Part shown: positions 17,656 to 26,935 of the stretch, piece by piece
Position numbering within the stretch: position 1 is the first letter of the stretch
Layout of the letters: the number at the start of each line of letters is the position of its first letter
Origin: Synechococcus sp. PROS-7-1
Lineage (GTDB): Bacteria > Cyanobacteriota > Cyanobacteriia > PCC-6307 > Cyanobiaceae
Direction: 5' to 3'
NCBI RefSeq assembly: GCF_014279795.1
Contig: NZ_CP047945.1
Span: 1,198,572-1,262,571, forward strand
Length of the DNA: 64,000 nucleotides
The notes under the pieces: generated by a model
What the model saw: the letters and a program-made list of their open reading frames with translations, nothing else
What the model was told of the DNA's origin: nothing
Database searches by the model: none
Made by a program: the position numbers and the translations under genes

Positions 17656-19599
17656 ATGCACCTGAGCGACTTAGCCCATCCCAATGAGCTGCATGGCCTC
17701 TCCGTGGCAGAGCTCCAGGACGTTGCTAAACAAATCAGGCAACGCCATCTCGAGGTTGTTTCCAACAGTGGCGGGCATCTTGGGCCCGGACTGGGTGTTG
17801 TTGAGCTGACTCTTGCTCTTTATCAAACCCTTGACCTGGATAAGGACCGGGTGGTGTGGGATGTGGGCCATCAGGCATACCCGCATAAGTTGATTACAGG
17901 TCGCTATGCGGCGTTTGATTCCCTCCGTCAGCAAGGGGGTGTGGCTGGATACCTCAAGCGATGTGAAAGCGAGTTCGATCATTTCGGTGCCGGGCACGCC
18001 AGCACATCCATTTCTGCTGCTCTCGGAATGGCAATGGCCCGCGACCGGCAAGGTCTGGACCATAAGTGCGTTGCTGTGATCGGTGATGGTGCTTTGACAG
18101 GCGGTATGGCCCTCGAAGCCATCAACCATGCCGGCCACATGCCTCACACACCCTTCCTGGTGGTGCTGAACGACAACGACATGTCGATCTCTCCCCCTGT
18201 CGGGGCGTTGTCAAGCCACCTCAACCGGATGCGACTGAGTCCTCCGATGCAGTTCCTATCTGGAAGTGTTGAGGAAAGCATGCGCCATCTTCCATTCATG
18301 GGCGGCGATTTGCCTCCAGAACTGAATCGGTTGAAGGAAAGCATGCGCCGATTGGCGGTGCCCAAGGTCGGCGCCGTGTTCGAGGAACTGGGTTTCACCT
18401 ACATGGGGCCGATTGATGGCCATGACATGGCCGAAATGATCCGCACCTTCCAGGCCGCCCATCGCATCGGTGGCCCCGTTCTCGTTCACGTCATCACAAC
18501 GAAAGGAAAGGGCTATCCCTACGCGGAAGCTGACCAAGTTGGCTATCACGCGCAGTCGGCCTTCGATCTTGGAACTGGGAAGGCTCGTCCAAGCAAAACC
18601 CCCAAACCCCCTAGTTACAGCAAGGTGTTTGGGCAAACACTCGTGAAAATCTGCGAACAGAATTCAAAGGTGGTTGGCATCACTGCAGCGATGGCAACTG
18701 GAACAGGGTTAGATCTGCTTCAAAAAGCAGTTCCGGATCAGTACGTCGATGTTGGAATCGCAGAACAGCATGCTGTCACGCTTGCTGCAGGCATGGCCTG
18801 CGATGGACTACGCCCGGTCGTCGCTATTTACAGCACGTTTCTACAGAGAGCGTTCGATCAGATGATCCACGATGTGGGTATTCAGAATCTGCCGGTCACA
18901 TTCGTGCTCGATCGGGCGGGAATTGTCGGTGCCGACGGCCCGACGCATCAGGGTCAGTACGACATCAGCTATCTGCGGGCGATTCCGAACTTCACAGTGA
19001 TGGCCCCGAAAGATGAAGCCGAATTGCAGAGGATGCTGGTCAGCAGCCTCCAGCATTCAGGTCCTTGTGCCATCAGAATCCCGCGCGGACCTGGTGAAGG
19101 AGTTCCGCTGATGGAGGAGGGCTGGGAGCCCCTACCCATCGGTCGTGGTGAACTTCTGCGTGAAGGTGACGATCTTCTGATTGTGGCGTACGGAGCCATG
19201 AACTCAAAAGCGATGGCGACCGCTGAACTGCTCGCTGCACAAGGAGTGGAGAGCACGGTGGTGAATGCAAGATTCCTTAGACCTCTGGACGATGAGCTGT
19301 TCCATCCCCTGGCACGTCGGATCGGCAAGGTTGTCACGATTGAGGAGGGCACCTTGTCAGGTGGATTCGGTTCTGCTGTCACCGAGTCGCTCAGTGATGC
19401 AGACATCAAGCCATCAATCCTGCGGTTGGGCATCCCAGACGTTCTTGTTGATCATGCAACACCCCAGCAGAGTTTCGAACAGCTGGGTCTAACGCCCGTG
19501 CAGATGGCAGAGAAGATCAAGACGTTTGTGCAGCGTCCGAATGGGACACCTCTCAGTCCGTTCATCCAGCAGCCGAGTGTGACCGCCGTTGAGAGCTGA
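17656..19599 (+). CDS. dxs: 1-deoxy-D-xylulose-5-phosphate synthase
   Basis: Dxs condenses pyruvate with glyceraldehyde 3-phosphate in the first step of the MEP isoprenoid pathway, which supplies carotenoids, phytol and quinones. The 647-residue protein has the thiamine diphosphate motif [18 protein letters not shown], the active-site region [17 protein letters not shown], and the transketolase C-terminal domain. Length and start ([16 protein letters not shown]) are normal. A GC-rich hairpin follows 3 bases after the stop. Confidence 0.96.
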   Translation: MHLSDLAHPNELHGLSVAELQDVAKQIRQRHLEVVSNSGGHLGPGLGVVELTLALYQTLDLDKDRVVWDVGHQAYPHKLITGRYAAFDSLRQQGGVAGYLKRCESEFDHFGAGHASTSISAALGMAMARDRQGLDHKCVAVIGDGALTGGMALEAINHAGHMPHTPFLVVLNDNDMSISPPVGALSSHLNRMRLSPPMQFLSGSVEESMRHLPFMGGDLPPELNRLKESMRRLAVPKVGAVFEELGFTYMGPIDGHDMAEMIRTFQAAHRIGGPVLVHVITTKGKGYPYAEADQVGYHAQSAFDLGTGKARPSKTPKPPSYSKVFGQTLVKICEQNSKVVGITAAMATGTGLDLLQKAVPDQYVDVGIAEQHAVTLAAGMACDGLRPVVAIYSTFLQRAFDQMIHDVGIQNLPVTFVLDRAGIVGADGPTHQGQYDISYLRAIPNFTVMAPKDEAELQRMLVSSLQHSGPCAIRIPRGPGEGVPLMEEGWEPLPIGRGELLREGDDLLIVAYGAMNSKAMATAELLAAQGVESTVVNARFLRPLDDELFHPLARRIGKVVTIEEGTLSGGFGSAVTESLSDADIKPSILRLGIPDVLVDHATPQQSFEQLGLTPVQMAEKIKTFVQRPNGTPLSPFIQQPSVTAVES

Positions 19600-19602
19600 G
19601 GA

Positions 19603-19627
19603 CTCAGGAGGGACCCCCCCTCCTGAG
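19603..19627. terminator. GC-rich hairpin between dxs and psaK
   Basis: CTCAGGAGGG (19603-19612) pairs perfectly with CCCTCCTGAG (19618-19627) across a five-base loop. It sits between convergent dxs and psaK. No T-run follows on the plus strand, so termination there is less certain than pairing suggests. Confidence 0.6.
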
Positions 19628-19639
19628 CTCACCCATGGA

Positions 19640-19897
19640 TCAGAAAACGCCGCGGGTTGACAGACCGAGGATCGCCCCCATTCCAAGCAAGTGGCCGAAA
19701 CTGGTGCAACCGAGCATGGCGCCATGACTCATGCCACCAAAGAAGGCTCCGCTCGGCATTTTTGCGCCTTCGTTGGGGTACTTGATCGTGGCCTTGCCGA
19801 TCGCGATCGCAATCACATTGCAGATGATCATCACCAGAGCAACTTTGGGTGTCCAGGTCACGGATGCAGGGGTGATGGCCAGAAGGGACAGGAACAT
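19640..19897 (-). CDS. psaK: Photosystem I subunit PsaK
   Basis: An 85-residue protein with two membrane helices (about 18-36 and 55-80) joined by a loop containing GKATIKYPNEGAKMP, the usual PsaK pattern. PsaK is a peripheral thylakoid subunit that binds chlorophyll at the edge of photosystem I and helps attach antenna. It is followed by a convergent hairpin shared with dxs. Its promoter lies in the 67 bases before the DUF3593 gene. Confidence 0.9.
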   Translation of the reverse strand: MFLSLLAITPASVTWTPKVALVMIICNVIAIAIGKATIKYPNEGAKMPSGAFFGGMSHGAMLGCTSFGHLLGMGAILGLSTRGVF

Positions 19898-19964
19898 GCG
19901 GTAAACAGGCGACGCCTTATCTTCAGCGTTTACACAGCCCTAGCCCAGCTCTCGTAAGAGATAT

Positions 19965-20258
19965 TCATCGCTTTGGCATGTCAACTCGCAGAAGACCAGC
20001 AACGATCAGAGCGTTGCTGAAAGTGAGAAAGGCTTCAGCACCCCCATGAAGAGGATCGATGGCAACGAGTTCGGAATCGAAGCGAACCAGAGCCACAACC
20101 GCGGCAACGATGGTGACGCCAACAAACAGCAGAGTGAGTTGAAAGCCAACGCGCGCGAGCCGGTTGAACCAGCCGTTGCTTCCGAGTTTGTACAGGAAGA
20201 AGAGATACGGGAAAAGCGAAAGCGCAAAGACGGGTGCCGGATCAAAGTCGCCCATCAC
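19965..20258 (-). CDS. DUF3593 membrane protein
   Basis: A 97-residue protein with about three hydrophobic helices. The start FDPAPVFALSLFPYLFFLYKL and later LTFSNALIVAGLLRVD match my recollection of DUF3593, a family confined to cyanobacteria and plastids. Its ATG overlaps the stop of the upstream DUF2499 gene by 4 bases, so the two are translationally coupled. Function unknown. Nearby psaK hints at a thylakoid role, which is only an inference. Confidence 0.75.
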   Translation of the reverse strand: MMGDFDPAPVFALSLFPYLFFLYKLGSNGWFNRLARVGFQLTLLFVGVTIVAAVVALVRFDSELVAIDPLHGGAEAFLTFSNALIVAGLLRVDMPKR

Positions 20259-20575
20259 TGCTCATCCTGAGTTGGTGTTGCAGGAACCGATGCGGCATGA
20301 CCATATGCAGCTGCCAAGGCAAGACAACAGTTGCCGATCAGGGTTGTGAATGCCTGAAGCGTGACCAACCACCGCAATGATTCGCTGTTGTCGTAGAGGT
20401 GCCAGGTGCATGCTGCCATCGCACTGATCAATGCCGGAACCATGGCAAGGCTGAAGACGCTCATGCCTGCGAACTGCAGACCAGGAGAGCGGCGTTGGAT
20501 CAGAACAATGGCGGCTAGCCACTCAACAACAGATGCCCAGTGAATCCACCAGGTTCCGAGTGACAGTTCGTGCAT
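20255..20575 (-). CDS. DUF2499 (Ycf49-like) membrane protein
   Basis: A 106-residue protein with three hydrophobic helices and the conserved segments SLGTWWIHWASVVEWLAAI, ALISAMAACTWHLYDN and LTLIGN-like end, matching DUF2499, named ycf49 in some plastid genomes. It is predicted to be a thylakoid or inner-membrane protein of unknown function. It is cotranscribed with the DUF3593 gene (4-base overlap) and divergent from csaB. Confidence 0.8.
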   Translation of the reverse strand: MHELSLGTWWIHWASVVEWLAAIVLIQRRSPGLQFAGMSVFSLAMVPALISAMAACTWHLYDNSESLRWLVTLQAFTTLIGNCCLALAAAYGHAASVPATPTQDEQ

Positions 20576-20643
20576 GACAACTGATCGATCCCTCTACCGT
20601 AATGGCACTCCCATTCGATAATGGATAGAAGCGAAGGGATGAC

Positions 20644-21726
20644 ATGGCGTACTCAAGCAACGACGGCCGTCCCAGGATCCTGATTTGCGGGTACTACGGA
20701 GAGCACAACCTGGGAGACGATGCGCTGCTTTCAGTTCTCCTGAATCAGCTGGACGATGGATGGAGTCCAGTGATCACAGCAAGAGACCGACAAGCAGTGG
20801 AGTCAATAGCTCCAGGACTTGAGACTGTTAACAGGCGATCTTTGGCATCGGTGCTGAAGGCAGTGAGGCACGTTGATGCGCTGATTTTGGGTGGAGGAAG
20901 CCTGCTTCAAGATTCAACGAGTACACGCAGTTTGATCTATTACATCCTGCTCATCTGGTGTGCAAAGAGTCTCCAGAAGCCAGTCTTGCTGTGGGGGCAA
21001 GGTTTAGGGCCGTTGAAACGAAGCATCAACAGATTGCTGGTTCGAACGTCATTAAAAACGATTAGCTCTGTTACATGGAGAGACCCATCTTCAATGAATC
21101 AGGCAAAGGAATGGATGCTGGACGTACCCATGAACATTGGGCCAGACCCCGTTTGGGGTCATTCAGCACCGCCCTGGACATCCGGACAGTCGTTGATCTT
21201 GTGTTGGAGGCCGACTCCACTTTTAGGCAGAAGCGGCTGGAATCAGCTTGTGAGCTCTTTGTCGCGATTCAGTGAGATTCATGATTTAAATGTTATTTGG
21301 CTAGCGTTTCATGAACATCAAGATGCCAGTTTATTTCAATCTCTGGTTAACGAGCAAATCGTCCCTCAGTCACTGGAACAAAGGTCGACTACTCTTGTTG
21401 CAGAGTCGATTTCTCAAGTCCAAAAACTGTTTAGCGAATCGAGTATGATCATCGCAATGAGGCTTCATGCTCTAATTTTGGCAGCAGTCGGTGGTGTTCC
21501 TGCGAGTGCACTGAGTTATGACCCAAAAGTTGCAGCAGCAGCCGAACTTGCTGGAATTCCCTATTCTGAACTCAACAATCAATTGTCAGAGCAACATTTA
21601 ATTGCACAATGGAATGAGGCAATGAAAAAACCACTTGCGGAGGATGAAATTTGTGCATTAGCTCGTGACGCAAAAATTCACAGTGATGTACTGAATAAAA
21701 ACCTGCGACAACTGATTAGAAGATAG
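20644..21726 (+). CDS. csaB: Polysaccharide pyruvyl transferase CsaB
   Basis: A 360-residue enzyme that transfers pyruvate from PEP to sugar residues of cell-wall or exopolysaccharide. The start GYYGEHNLGDDALLSVLL, the middle LILGGGSLLQDSTSTRS and the late MRLHALILAAVGGVP are typical of CsaB. In bacteria with S-layer homology domains the pyruvylated polymer anchors SLH proteins, and many cyanobacterial porins carry SLH domains. The first half has base use like the chromosome, while from about 21250 onward it becomes AT-rich, merging into the AT-rich block that follows. Confidence 0.88.
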   Translation: MAYSSNDGRPRILICGYYGEHNLGDDALLSVLLNQLDDGWSPVITARDRQAVESIAPGLETVNRRSLASVLKAVRHVDALILGGGSLLQDSTSTRSLIYYILLIWCAKSLQKPVLLWGQGLGPLKRSINRLLVRTSLKTISSVTWRDPSSMNQAKEWMLDVPMNIGPDPVWGHSAPPWTSGQSLILCWRPTPLLGRSGWNQLVSSLSRFSEIHDLNVIWLAFHEHQDASLFQSLVNEQIVPQSLEQRSTTLVAESISQVQKLFSESSMIIAMRLHALILAAVGGVPASALSYDPKVAAAAELAGIPYSELNNQLSEQHLIAQWNEAMKKPLAEDEICALARDAKIHSDVLNKNLRQLIRR

Positions 21727-21753
21727 TTTTAGGTGAAGTAATTAGAGGTCGAG

Positions 21754-22773
21754 CTAACGAAACTGTGGTTTTTTGTGAACATCGAAACTTGTTTGTAGAA
21801 TTTGGCCAATCGTCAAACCGACAGGTATTTTGCCACCAAACGATGTGCCGAGAATATGACGGTAAAGCTTTGAATCGACAAGTCGGTAGGTCGCATTTTG
21901 CAAAGGAATATAATTCGCTTGAGTGACAAGCTGCTCGACGTTACGCAGATAATAAGTGATGAAATTACGAAGCGATGTGTTATTGCGTAAAGAACGATCA
22001 TTGACATAAAGAAAAAGTGGACGCGAAAGAGGTTGGTAGATCTCTTTTTGCACGGCCGCTACTGAGGGAAGAATGGCATTTCCCTTACTATTGACAATCC
22101 GAATAGCTTTGAGTTTTGATCGATTGTTGAGGAAGTAGGAGAAACCAAAATAGCCAAGGGCATTAGAATTATTTGCAACACAACTGACAATCACATTGTC
22201 ATCTTCACTAGACTTGTAATCGCTTCTAGAATTAGTCTTGGACTTATTGATAGCTTTGTTAAAGATATCAAATGTGCCTGAGTCCTTACCTGGCCCACAG
22301 AGCTTAATTTGCTTATCGGGAAAATCAAGATTGACTTGATTCCAGTTTTTGACCTTGCCCTGTGAAGCTTTGGACCATAAGCGTGAAAGCTCGGATGGCG
22401 TTAAAGAATTAAGCCAGCGATTCGATTGGTTAGCGACAACAGTGATGGCATCAAAAGCTATGGGTAGTTCAATAAAGTTGACGCCCTTCTGCTGGCAGGC
22501 GATGATTTCTTTTGAACTAATGGGTCTTGATGCATTCGTAAGAGGAATTTTATTGTTACAAAAATCCCTAAAACCTGCAGACGAACCAGTTGATCGCAGG
22601 GAGATTGAAACGTTTTTGCCTTGACCTGTTTCGTTAAATTTTTTAATTGCTAGGGATGTAATCGGATAAACAGTACTAGAACCGGCGATTGAGAGTCCTG
22701 CCGCTGAAGCTGATGGAATAAAGGTTGAAGCAAGTGCAAAAGAAGCGAGGAAAAAAGAACGTCTTAATTCCAT
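21754..22773 (-). CDS. sphX: PstS/SphX-family phosphate-binding protein
   Basis: A 339-residue exported protein. It has a signal peptide (MELRRSFFLASFALASTF, cleavage after SASA near residue 24), then LSIAGSSTVYPIT and LRSTGSSAGFRDFC, which contribute the phosphate-binding loops of the PBP-like fold, and GPGKDSGTFDIFN later. It resembles the SphX branch of cyanobacterial PstS proteins, so the symbol is tentative. The pst permease and ATPase genes are 15 kb away. It is very lysine- and asparagine-rich, in line with its AT-rich DNA. Confidence 0.8.
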   Translation of the reverse strand: MELRRSFFLASFALASTFIPSASAAGLSIAGSSTVYPITSLAIKKFNETGQGKNVSISLRSTGSSAGFRDFCNNKIPLTNASRPISSKEIIACQQKGVNFIELPIAFDAITVVANQSNRWLNSLTPSELSRLWSKASQGKVKNWNQVNLDFPDKQIKLCGPGKDSGTFDIFNKAINKSKTNSRSDYKSSEDDNVIVSCVANNSNALGYFGFSYFLNNRSKLKAIRIVNSKGNAILPSVAAVQKEIYQPLSRPLFLYVNDRSLRNNTSLRNFITYYLRNVEQLVTQANYIPLQNATYRLVDSKLYRHILGTSFGGKIPVGLTIGQILQTSFDVHKKPQFR

Positions 22774-22833
22774 TGTGTAAGGATCAACACCATCATTGTG
22801 GACACAGAAAGCCTATGTTGGGTTAACAAATTA

Positions 22834-23988
22834 TTAGGGACCGAATTTTCGACTGCGACCCGAAAGATCTTGAAACCATCCTCGCTTCCATAAAAAATAA
22901 GCTTGAAAGAGCGCGATTAAGGTCATTAATATTAATGAATACAAGTATCCGTATTTCCATTTCAATTCGGGCATGTTCTCAAAGTTCATGCCATAAATGC
23001 CCGCAATGAAGGTCAATGGCGCAAAAATAGTACTCACAATAGTAAGTGTTTTGATAATCTGATTCATGACATTGCCAGTACTCGCCATGTAAGCATCGTT
23101 AATGCTATTAAGCTGAAGACGAATACTATCTCCTATTTCCAGCAAAGTATTGACGTGGTCGGCCATATCATGAAGACCTTCTCTGGCTACCGGCCCAAGC
23201 AAACGTTGACTTTGCCTGAGAAGAATAATCAACTCATTGCGTAATGGCCACAGCTGTCGACGAGCAACACGATGATTAAACCTGACTTGATATGCTCGAT
23301 TAAGAATTGAAGGTTTTGGTTTCAATAAGGCTCGTTCCTCCAAATCGTCTAGAAATACGCTCATTGATTCAAGCATAGGCAAATGACTATCAAGAATATC
23401 GTCAACAACAAAATGAAAGAGATTATCTAAATCGATTGCCTTTACGTTATTCGTCTTATTATTGAGCCACGCTTCGAGGTCATTAAAGGTGCGCTGTGGG
23501 TTCTCTTGAATTGTGATCAGCATGCGATTGGTTAGAACTAAATTGTATTGAGTACTGATTAGATGTGTTGGATCAGTAGCTAGAGAGAATTCATGAAGCA
23601 CCGCTAAGACTGAATTATTTGTTGAGGTGATTCTTGATTTTTGTGGAAAGGTAAGAATGATATCAATTACACTGGGCTCTAGAGACAGTAACGATAAGTA
23701 CTGACGCAGCAAGTCAATATTGGCAAGACCACGAAATTGAAGCCACATCAGTGCTTGAGAGGGTATCAGTGACTCAAACTCTTCATAGTTATGAACCTGA
23801 AAAGTAGACACTACCTCATCATTAAACTGTAGAACTTTGCAAGAAAAGGGTGCCTTACCTCCATGCAAAAATAAATGAGCGGGCAGATCTCCTGGGCGTT
23901 CTAGTAAAGGTAAAGGTTCGGGAATGCTATCAGGGGCTAATCGATCACCAGGTTTAAACAGGGATTGATCTGATCTTGAATCAGTCAT
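22834..23988 (-). CDS. corA: CorA-family magnesium/cobalt channel
   Basis: A 384-residue protein with a large cytosolic N-terminal domain and two C-terminal membrane helices. The selectivity motif GMN is present in AGIYGMNFENMPEL near residue 335. The segment RREL/PLRNELIILLRQSQ fits the long stalk helix. CorA forms pentameric Mg2+ channels. Here it sits 64 bases downstream of an RCK-domain membrane protein and upstream of sphX, within a run of transport genes on one strand. Confidence 0.9.
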   Translation of the reverse strand: MTDSRSDQSLFKPGDRLAPDSIPEPLPLLERPGDLPAHLFLHGGKAPFSCKVLQFNDEVVSTFQVHNYEEFESLIPSQALMWLQFRGLANIDLLRQYLSLLSLEPSVIDIILTFPQKSRITSTNNSVLAVLHEFSLATDPTHLISTQYNLVLTNRMLITIQENPQRTFNDLEAWLNNKTNNVKAIDLDNLFHFVVDDILDSHLPMLESMSVFLDDLEERALLKPKPSILNRAYQVRFNHRVARRQLWPLRNELIILLRQSQRLLGPVAREGLHDMADHVNTLLEIGDSIRLQLNSINDAYMASTGNVMNQIIKTLTIVSTIFAPLTFIAGIYGMNFENMPELKWKYGYLYSLILMTLIALFQAYFLWKRGWFQDLSGRSRKFGP

Positions 23989-24052
23989 GTCTACGTTCGA
24001 TCAATATCATTATGATGTAATCGATTGCACTTGATTGATTTCACGGATTGCT

Positions 24053-25939
24053 TTAAGGATGTTGAGCGTGTTCCATAGGCGTCACTTCCGCTCGAATGGC
24101 ATATTTTCTGAGGGATTCCTTTAATTGCATGGCGATTGCATAATCAATGCTATCAATGGTGTGTGATTGACCATCTAGCAAAGAGAGGAACTCACCTGGT
24201 GCTTTATTGAGTAAACGTGCAAAACATTGTTGTATTTCATAGGCATGAAAAAGCTGATTGTGGATCGAAAAGGTAATGGACCAGCGTGGAGACACAATCG
24301 TTTTGCTATCAATTCTTTGAACTCCAGCAAGATCAGCAACAATGAACAACTCATCTCCAGGTTCAATGATCGTGAAGCGTGCAGGGAAAATTTTCAAGCC
24401 CGATTGACTTGAGGTGCGACGTCCAATCACGGTGATTCCGTAACCCTCCTCAAGTCGGGATACCGACAATCCATGAAGAGTATCAGATTGTTCAATAGAG
24501 TATTTAACAACTAGTAAGTTGCGGCCCTGAAATCGAATCACCTGTTCGACGGTCTCGCCAAATGCTGTAGCAATAATTGCATCAGCTGCAATATCTGTTG
24601 TTGATATCAATGAGATACCACCTAGTAGACTACTCATCGATTGAGATGAAGACAAATGCTTGGTAACAATGGATAAATTTAGCTGGGGATTAATTGTTTG
24701 CAGTTCTAATGCTATGCGTAGATTGCTGATTAGATCTTTACAGAGCAGTGCAGCTCCAATGAGTTTGCCTTTTCTGACAAGCTTGATGGCTCTCGCCATT
24801 GTCAAACCAGTTTCTGCCTGTGTATCAACATGAAGAACACCGATGCCCTGTGATTGCAACAACCTAGCAACAAGCTGATTGAGCTCCATCCCATCAACAA
24901 GGAGGACAGAGTCAACACCGCGTCTGGGACGATCACGTCGACGTAATCCCAAGCGACGACTCAATATTTGATCGAGTATTAGTGCCACAAAAAGCGACGT
25001 TAATATAGTGCCAATAATGGCATAAATAAGTGTAATAAGTAAAACAAATAATGGAAATTGCATTACGGACTGATCGCTTTCTTCGATGAGTACATTGACG
25101 GGATCGACAAACTCACCTTTTAAAAGCGCAACAGTTACAAAAACCCCGGTTTGTAAGTTTACCTTATCAAAGCTAAAAGTAAGCGTGCCAATTAAAAGCA
25201 AGGAGAGCAATATTATTACAAGATAGTCATAGAGTTGCAGGTTCTTGAGTCGATTGAAGAGACTATCCTTGAACTCGTTCAATTTCTTGCGTATTCGACT
25301 GATAATTGCTTTGAACTCCTTCTTCTTGCGTGAGCGCTTAAATCGATAAGATGTTAATGATGATTCAGAAAGGATGATGCGCTTTTGATTAGAGTAGAGA
25401 TTTGGTTGCAGGCACAATTCGCGTTGATGACGTGAAGAGTAGTCGAATAGGTCTGAATTTGTTGATATGAATCGATAACTTTGCCCTTCCATTTGGAAAT
25501 AAAGATCATTCTCTCCGCTCGCAAGAGATTGTGCTGTTGCTCCTGCTGTCAGCAAATGAGGATCGATGATGACTAAATTAGGAATTTTGCTTTCAATTAA
25601 ATGGTTGATATCACCTTGTTGCTTTGTCGAGCGAACAACAATCGCTGCCTCAGGATTTAGAACCCGCGCTTGTAGTGCTGCTTCAAGATTATTTGTAGGA
25701 TTAGAACTCAAAAATAAAATGCTTCTAGCGTTAGCGATTTCTGCCTGAACAAGTATCGATGGTTCTCTCATGTCGCCGAGCACCAAGGAAGAGCCGAATA
25801 TATCTTTCAGCGATTGTGATAGCCATTTTGGCTCATTCTCATTGATACATTTAATCTTGGCTTCCGTCTCTAATAAGCGCTCAATACAGGTCTGAGCCAG
25901 TGTGCCAATGCCACAGATCAGCACCAGCGAGTTGTTCAT
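24053..25939 (-). CDS. Two-RCK (TrkA-N-like) membrane protein, putative ion channel
   Basis: A 628-residue protein with an unusual order. Residues 1-140 look like a Rossmann-type RCK domain (LICGIGTLAQTC start). A basic linker (200-230) follows. Then come a membrane helix (about 237-257), a short loop with QTGVFVTVALLKGEF (263-277), a second helix (about 293-325), and another RCK half starting VDSVLLVDGMELNQLVARLL (342-) and a TrkA-C-like end (about 470-540, with YGITVIGRRTSSQ and EPGDELFIVAD). The canonical TxGYG potassium filter is absent. It starts 24 bases after ggtA, so it may share that transcript. Conductance and ion are unknown. Confidence 0.75.
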   Translation of the reverse strand: MNNSLVLICGIGTLAQTCIERLLETEAKIKCINENEPKWLSQSLKDIFGSSLVLGDMREPSILVQAEIANARSILFLSSNPTNNLEAALQARVLNPEAAIVVRSTKQQGDINHLIESKIPNLVIIDPHLLTAGATAQSLASGENDLYFQMEGQSYRFISTNSDLFDYSSRHQRELCLQPNLYSNQKRIILSESSLTSYRFKRSRKKKEFKAIISRIRKKLNEFKDSLFNRLKNLQLYDYLVIILLSLLLIGTLTFSFDKVNLQTGVFVTVALLKGEFVDPVNVLIEESDQSVMQFPLFVLLITLIYAIIGTILTSLFVALILDQILSRRLGLRRRDRPRRGVDSVLLVDGMELNQLVARLLQSQGIGVLHVDTQAETGLTMARAIKLVRKGKLIGAALLCKDLISNLRIALELQTINPQLNLSIVTKHLSSSQSMSSLLGGISLISTTDIAADAIIATAFGETVEQVIRFQGRNLLVVKYSIEQSDTLHGLSVSRLEEGYGITVIGRRTSSQSGLKIFPARFTIIEPGDELFIVADLAGVQRIDSKTIVSPRWSITFSIHNQLFHAYEIQQCFARLLNKAPGEFLSLLDGQSHTIDSIDYAIAMQLKESLRKYAIRAEVTPMEHAQHP

Positions 25940-25963
25940 TGGGCCAAAAGACTCTTTACTAAC

Positions 25964-26935
25964 TTAGCTTGTGCGTAAGCCTGTGGCGACATCAAAATAA
26001 AAAACTTTCGATTGATCCCATTGCACGAAGACACGTTCAGGACAAATGAATGATGGATCTACGACCATTCTTAACTCTCCTTCTGCTGATTCAAGATAGA
26101 GAAGCTGAGTGTTACCGAGCCATTCGCGCGCAATCAGACGACAAGGTAGGCCTGAATCGCTAATTTTGAGATGCTCTGGACGAATGGCCAGAATCTGATT
26201 CTTGCGTGGCTTTAAACAATTGATCTGAGGACGACCCAAAAACTGAGCGACAAAAAGTGAACACGGATTTTGGTATAAATTAATCGGCGTATCCAGCTGT
26301 TGAATGAGCCCTTGATTGAGGATCGCAATCTTATTCGCCATAGCCAGCGCCTCACTTTGATCGTGCGTGACATAGACGGTTGGTTTTTCCTGATTTAAAA
26401 TGAGCCTCCGCAGCTCAGGTCTGATCTGCTCTCTTAATTGAGCATCTAAATTACTCATTGGCTCATCAAGTAAATAGACCTTTGCGTCTCTAAGTAATGC
26501 ACGAGCTAAAGCCACCCTTTGCCTTTGGCCACCAGATAAGGCTGCAGGTTGATGGTTGGCACGATCGGCTAACTGCACAACATCAAGAATATGCTGTATC
26601 CTTCTACTTCTTTGTTCCAAGCGCACACCGCGAATACGCAGACCTAGTTCAAGGTTTTCGTAGATTGTTAAATGCGGAAGAAGGGCATAACTCTGAAACA
26701 CCATACCCACTGCTCGTTCAGATGGCTTGGATAAAGTGACATCACGATTTTCAATCTTAATTCTGCCATGTTGACACTCATCTAAACCTGCTATTAATCG
26801 AAGAGTCGAGCTCTTTCCACAACCACTTGGCCCCACAAGAACAAGGCATTCGTCCTGTTCTACTGAGAAGGTTAAATCACGAACAATCCAGTTCGTATTG
26901 ATTTGTCGTCCTACGGAATTAAGTTCGAGTGTCAT
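25964..26935 (-). CDS. ggtA: Glucosylglycerol ABC transporter ATP-binding protein
   Basis: A 323-residue ATPase of the MalK/UgpC group. It has Walker [10 protein letters not shown] near residue 37, signature LSGGQRQRVALARALL, Walker B VYLLDEPMSNLDAQLRE and a C-terminal TOBE-like regulatory region with AIRPEHLKIS. It powers uptake through the adjacent permeases. Position in the ggpS-ggt operon supports the glucosylglycerol substrate. Its start overlaps the ggtD stop by 4 bases. Confidence 0.85.
   Translation of the reverse strand: MTLELNSVGRQINTNWIVRDLTFSVEQDECLVLVGPSGCGKSSTLRLIAGLDECQHGRIKIENRDVTLSKPSERAVGMVFQSYALLPHLTIYENLELGLRIRGVRLEQRSRRIQHILDVVQLADRANHQPAALSGGQRQRVALARALLRDAKVYLLDEPMSNLDAQLREQIRPELRRLILNQEKPTVYVTHDQSEALAMANKIAILNQGLIQQLDTPINLYQNPCSLFVAQFLGRPQINCLKPRKNQILAIRPEHLKISDSGLPCRLIAREWLGNTQLLYLESAEGELRMVVDPSFICPERVFVQWDQSKVFYFDVATGLRTS

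Noticed and set aside
19898-19964. GTAAAC/GTTTAC inverted copies upstream of psaK, considered as an HLR1 (RpaB) site
   Set aside because: HLR1 needs two tandem direct copies with fixed spacing; here the copies are inverted and widely spaced.
22774-22833. GTTAACCC upstream of sphX, considered as a Pho-box
   Set aside because: Only one copy is seen, whereas the cyanobacterial Pho-box has tandem repeats.
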